From Candidatus Moraniibacteriota bacterium (lineage in GTDB: Bacteria > Patescibacteriota > Minisyncoccia > Moranbacterales > UBA9337): 7,957 bases of DNA. Below are positions 1-5,514 of the stretch, piece by piece. Both the position numbers and the translations under genes were made by a program. Numbering within the stretch: the first letter of the stretch is position 1; each line of letters opens with the position of its first letter. A model generated the notes under the pieces. It ran no database searches. It was not told the origin of the DNA and saw only the letters and a program-made list of their open reading frames with translations. The stretch covers positions 1 to 7,957 of the forward strand of contig JAGYNK010000053.1 of assembly GCA_018400055.1 (NCBI GenBank), read 5' to 3'.

Positions 1-149
1 TTTCCCGCTCTTTTAGCCACCTCTTTATAACTCAAGGTTTTACCTCGAGGAATACTTTTAACCGTTTTGAAAACTTTCTGCCTAAAATCTGACGGAGTGC
101 GATAGGCTGGTTTTCCCCTGCGACCACCAAGCATTGAATGTTTTTTCAT
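1..149 (-). CDS. Methylated-DNA--protein-cysteine methyltransferase (MGMT/Ogt or alkyltransferase-like), N-terminal part, cut by window edge
   Basis: Reading leftwards from an ATG at 149-147, 49 codons are open up to the window edge, so the 3' part of the gene is missing. Residues 17-49 (starting SDFRQKVFKTV, then SIPRGKTLSYKEVAKRAG) match the start of the MGMT DNA-binding domain, where F..KV.....IP.G...SY.E.A..AG is typical. This family either transfers an alkyl group from O6-alkylguanine to a cysteine in a PCHR motif, or (as alkyltransferase-like proteins) binds such lesions without that cysteine. The PCHR region lies outside the window, so the two cannot be separated. The domain begins almost at the N-terminus, which suggests the short form lacking the Ada/Ogt N-terminal domain. 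A second in-frame ATG lies at 134-132. Neither start has a clear Shine-Dalgarno. The pgsA terminator stands just upstream, so this gene probably has its own weak promoter or depends on read-through. Confidence 0.8.
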   Translation of the reverse strand, partial: MKKHSMLGGRRGKPAYRTPSDFRQKVFKTVKSIPRGKTLSYKEVAKRAG

Positions 150-182
150 ATTTTATTTCAGTTTAACAAAATAAACCGCATT

Positions 183-208
183 AAAAAAGCGAGGTCAAAC
201 CTCGCTTT
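183..208 (-). terminator. Intrinsic terminator of pgsA
   Basis: A perfect 10-bp inverted repeat (186-195 with 199-208) closes a 3-nt loop. On the minus strand it ends in six T (188-183). The stem includes the last bases of the pgsA stop codon (TAA, 209-207), so coding sequence and terminator overlap. Confidence 0.85.
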
Positions 209-974
209 AATCCCTTTCTAAAGAATTGAAATATTTTTTTTGCCAATTGTCAAACTTCTGATAATATTCCTTGTAGGAAAGCAAGCAAAAAACAAATCCA
301 ACAGAGAATAAAATCACATATCCTTGCCAAAGTCGATATCCGTAAATAGTATGGAAAATCAGCGCCACTACTCCAAAAAAATAAGCGAACATTTTCATTT
401 TTCCGAAAGCGCTGATTTTTATCTCTTTAATTATTCTCTCTCTTACTTTGAGATAAATTTCTCGCGGAAAATATTTGACCGCGTGCCAAAATTCCCCCAA
501 TTCTTCAACCGCTTTTTCTCCTTTATTTTTTTTCTCTCTTGCCTCCTCACGATACTTTTTAAAAGCCGAAGTTATGATCTTATTTTCCTTCACTTCACTT
601 TTAATAATCATATAAACTCCGTAAAGAGAAAAAAATAGAATAGGAATTTCTCCTCCCAAAACCGGAATAACTATCCAGTTTTCCAGAGGAACATTTACCA
701 AAAGAAAAGCGAGACCGGATAATTGCATAACCTTATCCGCCACCGGATCAATCAGTTTACCTATACCGTTATTGTTTCCTATCCAACGCGCAATGGTCCC
801 ATCCATAAAATCAGTTAAAAAAAGAATTGCGTAAACAATTAACTTTTCTTTCAGTTCCCATCCTCCCCAAAAAATATCTACAACAAAGAAATTTATGGGA
901 GCTAAAAATCTGGAAAAGGAAAGAAGATTGGGAAGGTTCCAAACCAGCCAACTATACCCTTTTCTGTCATTCAT
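207..974 (-). CDS. pgsA: CDP-alcohol phosphatidyltransferase (PgsA-like phosphatidylglycerophosphate synthase), with charged insertion
   Basis: This integral membrane enzyme family moves a phosphatidyl group from CDP-diacylglycerol to an alcohol; glycerol-3-phosphate is the usual bacterial acceptor. The signature D-x2-DG-x2-AR-x8-G-x3-D-x3-D is complete, at D55, D58, G59, A62, R63, G72, D76 and D80 (255-residue numbering). Hydrophobic stretches at about 15-37, 43-57, 82-124, 192-212 and 217-235 fit the usual multi-helix membrane fold. Residues about 125-190 form a long, strongly charged Lys/Glu-rich loop, making the protein longer than the roughly 180-200 residues usual for PgsA. I chose the ATG at 974. 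The frame also opens at a GTG at 986, but the strong GGAGGT (992-987) abuts that GTG with no spacer, whereas it lies 12 nt from the ATG. With the GTG the protein would be 259 residues. It has its own promoter and terminator, so it is probably monocistronic. The acceptor alcohol cannot be told from sequence alone. Confidence 0.85.
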   Translation of the reverse strand: MNDRKGYSWLVWNLPNLLSFSRFLAPINFFVVDIFWGGWELKEKLIVYAILFLTDFMDGTIARWIGNNNGIGKLIDPVADKVMQLSGLAFLLVNVPLENWIVIPVLGGEIPILFFSLYGVYMIIKSEVKENKIITSAFKKYREEAREKKNKGEKAVEELGEFWHAVKYFPREIYLKVRERIIKEIKISAFGKMKMFAYFFGVVALIFHTIYGYRLWQGYVILFSVGFVFCLLSYKEYYQKFDNWQKKYFNSLERD

Positions 975-986
975 TGTATATTCCAC

Positions 987-994
987 ACCTCCTT
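987..994 (-). promoter_or_regulatory. Strong Shine-Dalgarno of pgsA that decides the start
   Basis: The minus strand reads AAGGAGGT directly before GTG (986-984). A start codon touching the Shine-Dalgarno is unlikely to be used, so this site favours the ATG at 974-972 despite a longish 12-nt spacer. Confidence 0.6.
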
Positions 995-1021
995 TTTATT
1001 CAATTTTTTAGAACTGAACTA

Positions 1022-1051
1022 AGATTACACTATTCCGAAAAACAATGTCAA
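1022..1051 (-). promoter_or_regulatory. Sigma-70-type promoter of pgsA
   Basis: The -35 is TTGACA (1051-1046, consensus) and the -10 is TAATCT (1027-1022), with an 18-bp spacer. Transcription would start near 1015, giving a leader of about 40 nt to the ATG at 974. Confidence 0.7.
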
Positions 1052-1115
1052 GATTAAAAAAACTTTTTCTTTTACTATGCTTATAATTCTCTCGAAAAAA
1101 AATAAATTTAAATAA

Positions 1116-1153
1116 TTTAAAAACGTAATTACATCCGTAATTACGTTTTTAAA
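1116..1153 (-). terminator. Intrinsic terminator downstream of tRNA-Pro
   Basis: A perfect 17-bp inverted repeat (1116-1132 with 1137-1153) surrounds the 4-nt loop 1133-1136. It begins two bases past the encoded CCA of the tRNA and ends in a run of five T followed by AAATT on the minus strand. A/T runs at both ends mean it could act in both directions, but the only nearby upstream gene is the tRNA. Confidence 0.7.
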
Positions 1154-1154
1154 T

Positions 1155-1228
1155 TGGTCGGGGTGCTGGGAATTGAACCCAGTCAACGTGCTCCCAAAGC
1201 ACGCGTACTACCGGTATACGACACCCCG
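1155..1228 (-). tRNA. tRNA-Pro (anticodon UGG), CCA encoded
   Basis: The minus strand folds into a full cloverleaf. The acceptor stem is CGGGGTG with CACCCCG, the discriminator is A and an encoded CCA occupies 1157-1155. The D stem is GTAT/GTAC with GG in its loop. The anticodon stem CGTGC/GCACG encloses loop TTTGGGA, giving anticodon TGG and a G at position 37, as usual in tRNA-Pro. The T stem CTGGG/CCCAG holds loop TTCAATT, and the variable loop is short. It would read CCA and, by wobble, other proline codons. I see no intron. A 17-bp terminator follows directly; the nearest good promoter lies about 220 bp upstream. Confidence 0.95.
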
Positions 1229-1272
1229 AATATTATGAATATTATCAAAATTTGTATAAATCAAATCGTCTG

Positions 1273-1321
1273 CCCCTTGTAACCGAAACACTGTCATCTT
1301 TACCTCGTGCTTGTTACGGGA
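1273..1321 (-). ncRNA. Candidate structured RNA segment upstream of tRNA-Pro (long bulged hairpin)
   Basis: Read on the minus strand, three helical blocks stack into one hairpin. CCC (1320-1318) pairs with GGG (1276-1274). GTAAC (1317-1313) pairs with GTTAC (1283-1279). AAGCAC (1312-1307) pairs with GTGTTT (1291-1286) using one G-U pair. Together this is 14 pairs, with a 2-nt bulge on the 3' side at each junction (CG at 1285-1284 and AA at 1278-1277) and a 15-nt loop (1306-1292); a G-U pair (1321 with 1273) can close the base. The segment is close to 50% G+C while its surroundings are clearly AT-rich. It lies inside a putative transcript running from the promoter at 1450-1478 to the tRNA. It matches no RNA family I recognise. 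It may be a 5' leader structure or processing signal, or chance. Confidence 0.3.
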
Positions 1322-1449
1322 ACACCACTCTCCAAAAAGACTAAATGCACTGCTAAAAAACTTCCACGATATAAGAACTCTGCTTAAAATAAAAAGGCTT
1401 AATTCCGGCTATTTATTTTTATCAATTTAACGGTGCCAATTCGTCCTTT

Positions 1450-1478
1450 ATAATATCCCTTAAATCTTCTGCGGTCAA
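1450..1478 (-). promoter_or_regulatory. Near-consensus sigma-70-type promoter, probably for the tRNA-Pro transcript
   Basis: TTGACC (1478-1473) and TATTAT (1455-1450) are separated by exactly 17 bp. It lies downstream of the HU terminator and points at tRNA-Pro, whose 5' end is about 220 bp away. If used, it makes a long tRNA leader containing the hairpin at 1273-1321. Confidence 0.55.
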
Positions 1479-1492
1479 CTCTAAGACAAAAC

Positions 1493-1526
1493 AACAAAAT
1501 CCTCCATTTAAAAAGAGGATTTTGTT
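1493..1526 (-). terminator. Intrinsic terminator of the HU gene
   Basis: A perfect 12-bp inverted repeat (1493-1504 with 1515-1526) with a 10-nt loop lies 40 bp past the HU stop codon. On the minus strand the descending arm ends in TTTTGTTGTTTTG, an interrupted T tract. Confidence 0.7.
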
Positions 1527-1565
1527 CCTATCTTCTAAATCAGTTAAGATTTAAATTAAAATAGT

Positions 1566-1847
1566 TTATCTAACTGCTTCCTTAAGAGATTTTCCTGCCG
1601 TAAATTTAGGAACAGTCATAGCCGGAATTTGAATTTTTTCTTTAGTTTGAGGATTAATTCCTTCCCGAGCCGCTCTCTTTGAAACCTTAAATGTTCCAAA
1701 ACCTGTCAGAGTTACCTTATCTCCTTTGCTAATAGTTTCTGTAATTTTATCAACTAAGGCTTCTAACGCAGCCGCTACATCCTTTTTTGACAAATCAGCC
1801 TTGGAAGCTATCGCTTCAATAAGATCCTCTTTGTTTACATTTGCCAT
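1566..1847 (-). CDS. hup: HU-family histone-like DNA-binding protein
   Basis: A 93-residue protein, close to the usual length of about 90 for HU. HU dimers bind and bend DNA with little sequence preference and help shape the nucleoid. The N-terminal helical part (about 3-40, MANVNKEDLIEAIA) is followed by the conserved turn GFGTF at 49-53, then the DNA-gripping arm with R58, R61 and the intercalating-proline motif NPQT at 65-68. It ends in the standard VPKFTAGKSLKEAV. The ATG at 1847 has a strong Shine-Dalgarno GGGAGGT (1861-1855) at a 7-nt spacing. The gene has its own promoter and terminator, so it is probably monocistronic. Upstream sit a possible 17-codon leader ORF and a DnaA-box 9-mer. 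The related family IHF is less likely because the protein is short and HU-like throughout. Confidence 0.95.
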   Translation of the reverse strand: MANVNKEDLIEAIASKADLSKKDVAAALEALVDKITETISKGDKVTLTGFGTFKVSKRAAREGINPQTKEKIQIPAMTVPKFTAGKSLKEAVR

Positions 1848-1850
1848 AAT

Positions 1851-1904
1851 TCACACCTCCCTTCCTATTAAGAAGCAGGCTTTGAGCCACAAGCAGGCAA
1901 TCAA
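1851..1904 (-). CDS. Possible 17-codon leader ORF preceding HU
   Basis: A TTG at 1904-1902 sits 8 nt after a strong GGGAGG Shine-Dalgarno (1918-1912 region) and opens MIACLWLKACFLIGREV, ending in TGA at 1853-1851, three bases before the HU ATG. Its last codons run through the HU Shine-Dalgarno, so translating it would expose or block that site. An in-frame GTG nine bases upstream touches the Shine-Dalgarno and is a poor alternative. The DNA carries GCCTGCTT twice, 20 bp apart, around a small GGCT-CAA-AGCC hairpin. I do not recognise the peptide. Support is limited to ribosome-site quality and position, since a 17-codon frame is easily found by chance. Confidence 0.3.
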   Translation of the reverse strand: MIACLWLKACFLIGREV

Positions 1905-1958
1905 ACTTTTCACCTCCCGCTTTTTTTACTTCTTACTTTTTATTGCTTATCTTAGTTA

Positions 1959-1988
1959 ATTCTACTAGTTTTCCTATAAATAAAGCAA
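1959..1988 (-). promoter_or_regulatory. Likely HU promoter
   Basis: The -35 is TTGCTT (1988-1983) and the -10 is TAGAAT (1964-1959), with an 18-bp spacer. Transcription would start near 1952, giving a leader of about 105 nt that includes the possible leader ORF. Confidence 0.5.
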
Positions 1989-1993
1989 ATAAG

Positions 1994-2002
1994 TTATCCA
2001 CA
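1994..2002 (+). promoter_or_regulatory. Perfect DnaA-box 9-mer upstream of HU
   Basis: TTATCCACA matches the classical DnaA-box consensus TTATNCACA. It lies five bases upstream of the predicted HU -35. I see no second consensus box nearby, so this is a possible regulatory site rather than an origin. Confidence 0.4.
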
Positions 2003-2063
2003 GCGTCACAAAACATGAAATATTTTTATCCTTGGTTCTGTGTTATATGTTGTAATTTTTAGG

Positions 2064-3596
2064 TTATCTCGCATACTCAACCGCCCGAGTTTCCCTCAAA
2101 ACATTGACTTTTATTTCTCCCGGGTATTTTAATTCCTCTTCAATTTTATTAGCTATGGAACGGGAGAGCTTTAGCGCTCCCAAATCATCAATTTCCTCCG
2201 GCTTTACAAAAACTCTGATCTCTCTTCCGGCTTGAATGGCGTAAGATTTTTCCACTTCCTTGAAAGAATTAGCCACTGCTTCCAAATCTTCCAAGCGTTT
2301 CAAATAATCTTCCACTGTATCCTTTCTTGCTCCCGGACGGCTGGCAGAAATAGCATCAGCCGCAGCTACAATATAGGATTCTGAAGATCCGAAAGGATAT
2401 TCCTCATGGTGAGATTTCATTGCATCAATAACCTCTTGGGAAATACCGAACTTTTCAAGAATTTTCATTCCGATTTCAACATGCGTTCCCTGAACCTCAT
2501 GATCTACCGCTTTTCCGATATCATGCAATAATCCCGCTTTCTTGGCTAAAGCCACATTCGCCCCCAATTCCGCCGCCAAAGCTCCCGATAAATGAGCCAC
2601 TTCAATGGAATGAATTAAAACATTCTGCCCGTAACTGGTGCGATAACGAAGCCTTCCCAAAAGATAAATCATTTTGGGCTTTAACCCGGCCACTCCCACA
2701 CTGAAAGCCGCCGCTTCTCCAGCTTCTTTTATTTTATTGTCTATTTCTTTTTTAGCAAACTCTACGGCATCTTCAATGCGAGTAGGATGAATTCTTCCGT
2801 CACTCACTAACTTTTCCAGAGCTATTCTGGCCGTCTCCCTTCTTACAGGATCAAATCCGGAAATAACCACCGCCTCAGGCGTATCATCCACGATTATTTC
2901 CACTCCGGTAAGTCTTTCCAACGCTTTTATATTTCTCCCTTCGCGCCCGATAATTCTGCCTTTTAATTCATCGGAGGGTATAGGCGCGGTAGTCGTTGTA
3001 ATTTCCGCCACATGAGAGGAAGCGTATTTTTGTATAACTTGCGTCATTATGTTGCGCGCTTTCTTTTCAATCTCGTCTTCTCCTTCTTTTTCCAATTTAG
3101 CCATCCGCTCTGCTAAAACATCCTTATTCTCTTCTTCCATCAGTTGTAATAATATTTTTTTTGCCTGCTCTTTGTTAAGTTTGGCAATTTTTTCCAACCG
3201 TTTCATCTCCTCTTTTCTTGCCTCTTCCGTTTCCTGATGAATTTTTTTAATTTCCAACGCTTTCTTTTCCAGAGTAAATTTTCCGTCTTCCAATTCCCTC
3301 ATTTTTCTTTCCAGATTCTCCTCTTTATTTTCCAGCCGTTGCTCTGTTCTCATTATTTGATCCTCCTTCTTTTTTTCTTTATTCTTGGCATCCTCTAAAA
3401 TTTCCACCGCTTTATTTTTAGCATTCAAGGCGATCTCTTTAGCCTCTTTTTCGGCATCTTCAATCATACGAGTAACTTTTCCTTCCGCCGTAGAAAGCTG
3501 CCTTTTAGCAATGGTTTGCCTTGCGAAATATCCCATAATTGATCCTATGGACAAAGACAAGACAATCGCAGCCAAAACCGCTAAACTAACTTCCAT
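2064..3596 (-). CDS. rny: Ribonuclease Y
   Basis: This 510-residue protein has the whole RNase Y layout and the family's usual length. A single N-terminal membrane helix (about 4-24) is followed by a long Lys/Glu-rich coiled coil (about 35-190). A KH RNA-binding domain starts near 205 with GRIIGREGRN at 213-222. The HD phosphohydrolase domain shows H329 in LIHSIEVA, the paired H358-D359 in LLHDIGK, HHEE at 396-399 and D414 in AADAIS. It ends in the conserved RETRAVEYA. RNase Y is a membrane-anchored endoribonuclease that starts mRNA decay in bacteria lacking RNase E. The ATG at 3596 puts the membrane helix right at the N-terminus, but there is no good Shine-Dalgarno, and the frame is closed by TGA shortly upstream. 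Two tandem promoters lie 170-250 bp upstream, implying a long leader. HU follows on the same strand after 216 bp but has its own promoter. Confidence 0.97.
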   Translation of the reverse strand: MEVSLAVLAAIVLSLSIGSIMGYFARQTIAKRQLSTAEGKVTRMIEDAEKEAKEIALNAKNKAVEILEDAKNKEKKKEDQIMRTEQRLENKEENLERKMRELEDGKFTLEKKALEIKKIHQETEEARKEEMKRLEKIAKLNKEQAKKILLQLMEEENKDVLAERMAKLEKEGEDEIEKKARNIMTQVIQKYASSHVAEITTTTAPIPSDELKGRIIGREGRNIKALERLTGVEIIVDDTPEAVVISGFDPVRRETARIALEKLVSDGRIHPTRIEDAVEFAKKEIDNKIKEAGEAAAFSVGVAGLKPKMIYLLGRLRYRTSYGQNVLIHSIEVAHLSGALAAELGANVALAKKAGLLHDIGKAVDHEVQGTHVEIGMKILEKFGISQEVIDAMKSHHEEYPFGSSESYIVAAADAISASRPGARKDTVEDYLKRLEDLEAVANSFKEVEKSYAIQAGREIRVFVKPEEIDDLGALKLSRSIANKIEEELKYPGEIKVNVLRETRAVEYAR

Positions 3597-3665
3597 AATT
3601 TTAATGTTCTCGCAATCAGACCATCACACTCTTAACCAGTTAAACATAGCCGACGCTAAAACTGA

Positions 3666-3729
3666 TCTGTTTTTTAATAAGCTTTTAATTCCAAAGCCAT
3701 TGGTTTCCCCTTCTGTTTTTTAATGGCTT
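3666..3729 (-). promoter_or_regulatory. rny leader: hairpin, mini-ORF and direct repeat
   Basis: In the rny leader an 8-bp inverted repeat (3694-3701 with 3722-3729) closes a 20-nt loop. The loop carries a Shine-Dalgarno-like GAAGGGG, and the stem holds the ATG (3700-3698) of an 8-codon frame, MALELKAY, ending at 3674. A perfect 13-bp direct repeat, TCTGTTTTTTAAT on the plus strand, occurs at 3666-3678 and 3712-3724. The layout would suit a translated or structured leader. The function is unknown and the mini-ORF is too short to be convincing. Confidence 0.3.
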
Positions 3730-3763
3730 AAAACAAGATGTATATAATTTAACTGTCTCAAGA

Positions 3764-3792
3764 AATATATTCATGAAAGTCTGATTGGTCAA
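3764..3792 (-). promoter_or_regulatory. rny promoter P2 (proximal)
   Basis: TTGACC (3792-3787) and TATATT (3769-3764) with a 17-bp spacer. Transcription would start near 3757, leaving a leader of about 160 nt to the rny ATG. Confidence 0.6.
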
Positions 3793-3822
3793 TAAATTTA
3801 ATAATTAAACAATTCAATTGTT

Positions 3823-3851
3823 ATCATATTGCATTTATGCCATTTTGTCAA
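3823..3851 (-). promoter_or_regulatory. rny promoter P1 (distal), near consensus
   Basis: TTGACA (3851-3846, consensus) and TATGAT (3828-3823, one mismatch) with a 17-bp spacer. Its -35 lies on top of the -35 of the opposing gpmI promoter. Confidence 0.7.
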
Positions 3852-3873
3852 AAAATAATAAAGATGATAGAAT
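3845..3873 (+). promoter_or_regulatory. gpmI promoter sharing its -35 with rny P1
   Basis: TTGTCA (3845-3850) and TAGAAT (3868-3873) with a 17-bp spacer. Transcription would start near 3880, giving a short leader of about 24 nt before the ATG at 3904. Five of its six -35 bases are also the -35 of rny P1, because TTGTCAA reads TTGACAA on the other strand. Confidence 0.65.
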
Positions 3874-3903
3874 TAAATGAGCTAAGCTGTAAAAAACAAA
3901 TTA

Positions 3904-5478
3904 ATGTGCGATTTTTTATTATTGGTAATCTTGGACGGGTGGGGCATAAGCGGAAACGCCCAAATAAATGTCATAAAAAGAACTAAGCTTCCCACCATTG
4001 AAAAGCTTAATCATTTCTATCCTTTAACCACCATCCAAGCCTCCGGCATATCCGTGGGATTGCCTTGGGGGGAATCGGGAAACAGCAAAGTGGGACACTT
4101 GACTTTAGGCGCGGGAAAAATAATCTACCAAAACCTTCCTCGTATTTCCCTGTCTATGCAAGACGGTTCTTTTCAAAAAAACGAAGTTTTGCTTTCTGCC
4201 ATAAACAGCGCCAAAGAAAACAAAGGCGCTTTGCATCTTATGGGATTGGTAGGAGACGGTTCCGTCCATTCCTCTTTGGATCATCTTTATGCTCTAATTG
4301 AAGCGGCTAAAAAACAAAAAATGGAAAATGTTTTCGTTCACGCTTTTACGGATGGGCGAGATTCTCCTCCCACCTCCGGAGTGGAAACGATTAAAAAACT
4401 TCAAAATAAACTAAGCGAATACGGACTGGGAAAATTAGCTACTCTTTGCGGAAGAAATTGGGCCATGGATAGAAATAACAATTGGGACCGAACGGAAAAA
4501 GCTTATCTTATGCTGACTGAAGGAAAAGGAGAAATTGTTAAAAGCCCCGTAAACTACCTTCAAACATCCTACGGCAACGACATAAACGATGAATATTTAA
4601 AACCGGGTGTGATTGTGGACGAAAATAATCATCCTTTAACCACCATCAAAGACGGGGATTCGGTTATCTTTTTTAATTTTAGAGAAGATAGAGCCAGACA
4701 ATTAACCAAATCTTTTGTCTTACCCGAATTCAACGAATTTAAAAGAGACAAAAAATTATCTGTGGAATTTACCACTATGACCGAATATGAAAAAGGACTT
4801 CCCGCCTCCGTGCTTTTTCCTCCCGAGAAAGTAAAAAACTGCTTGGGAAAAGTTTTAAGCCAAAACAAAATAAAGCAACTGAGAATTTCGGAAACGGAAA
4901 AATATGCCCATGTTACTTATTTCTTTAACGGAGGCAAAGAAGATCCCTTTCCTGGAGAAGAACGCGTTTTAGTTCCTTCCCCCAGTGTTTCCAAATATGA
5001 CGAAGCTCCCGAAATGAGCGCTTCAAAAATAACGGAAAAACTGATAGAAAAAATAAATTCAAAAAAATACGGCTTCATTTTGGTAAATTATGTCAACGCC
5101 GATATGATAGGCCACACCGGAAACGAAAGAGCTTGTATAGAAGCCGTAAAAGTCTTGGATAAGACCTTATCCATATTAATTCCCGAAGTGCTTAAAAATA
5201 AAGGTTGCCTACTCATTACGGCTGACCACGGAAATATAGAAGAACTTAAAAATCCTTACACGGGAGAAATCAGTACCGAGCATTCCACTAATCCCGTGCC
5301 GGTTTGGCTTGTCACTCCCGAAAACCACCACAAAAAAAGCGACGCTGAAGCAATAGCCGACGAAAGTGAAGTAAGCGGTCTAATAAGCGACATCGCTCCC
5401 ACTGTTTTAGATATTTTAAAAATTGAAAAACCGCCGGAAATGACCGGCGAAAGCTTACTTCCCATACTGAAAAAATAG
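3904..5478 (+). CDS. gpmI: 2,3-bisphosphoglycerate-independent phosphoglycerate mutase (iPGM)
   Basis: This cytoplasmic, metal-dependent enzyme interconverts 3- and 2-phosphoglycerate in lower glycolysis. At 524 residues it is slightly longer than the usual 510 or so. All key residues of the alkaline-phosphatase-fold family are present. Metal ligands are D11 in LDGWGIS, the phosphoserine S61 in SGNSKVGH, D400 and H404 in NADMIGHTGN, D441-H442 in ADHGN, and H460 in TEHSTNPVP. Substrate-site residues are H122, R152-D153 in TDGRD, R184, R190 in MDR, R260 and R263 in FREDRAR, and K333. The motif after MDR is NNNWDR rather than the commoner DxRWDR, a mild change away from the listed catalytic residues. 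The ATG at 3904 places the first ligand at residue 11, as expected, but it has no Shine-Dalgarno. The gene stands alone on the plus strand, opposed by clpP across a bidirectional terminator. Confidence 0.97.
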   Translation: MCDFLLLVILDGWGISGNAQINVIKRTKLPTIEKLNHFYPLTTIQASGISVGLPWGESGNSKVGHLTLGAGKIIYQNLPRISLSMQDGSFQKNEVLLSAINSAKENKGALHLMGLVGDGSVHSSLDHLYALIEAAKKQKMENVFVHAFTDGRDSPPTSGVETIKKLQNKLSEYGLGKLATLCGRNWAMDRNNNWDRTEKAYLMLTEGKGEIVKSPVNYLQTSYGNDINDEYLKPGVIVDENNHPLTTIKDGDSVIFFNFREDRARQLTKSFVLPEFNEFKRDKKLSVEFTTMTEYEKGLPASVLFPPEKVKNCLGKVLSQNKIKQLRISETEKYAHVTYFFNGGKEDPFPGEERVLVPSPSVSKYDEAPEMSASKITEKLIEKINSKKYGFILVNYVNADMIGHTGNERACIEAVKVLDKTLSILIPEVLKNKGCLLITADHGNIEELKNPYTGEISTEHSTNPVPVWLVTPENHHKKSDAEAIADESEVSGLISDIAPTVLDILKIEKPPEMTGESLLPILKK

Positions 5479-5514
5479 AGTGTATCACACAACCCCCAAT
5501 AAAAAAATAAGCAA

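Noticed and set aside
324..638. Plus-strand open frame of 104 codons opposite pgsA
   Set aside because: Phe/Ser-rich antisense shadow of a gene with an intact catalytic motif; no ribosome site or homology.
986..986. GTG at 986 as the pgsA start
   Set aside because: The GGAGGT touches it with zero spacing; the ATG at 974 is better placed, although the spacer is long.
1217..1410. Roughly 60-codon minus-strand open frame with GAGG then ATG (MTVFRLQGADDLIYTNF...)
   Set aside because: It has a fair ribosome-site-like string, but the frame runs into the tRNA-Pro gene and stops in its D loop, and the start lies in the loop of the predicted hairpin. A gene overlapping a tRNA is unlikely.
1994..2002. 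Replication origin near the DnaA box
   Set aside because: Only one consensus box is visible, with no box cluster and no dnaA or dnaN nearby.
3385..3723. Plus-strand open frame of 112 codons opposite the rny coiled coil and leader
   Set aside because: Its Ala/Ser/Phe composition is the reverse of Lys/Glu-rich coiled-coil codons, and rny on the other strand is certain.
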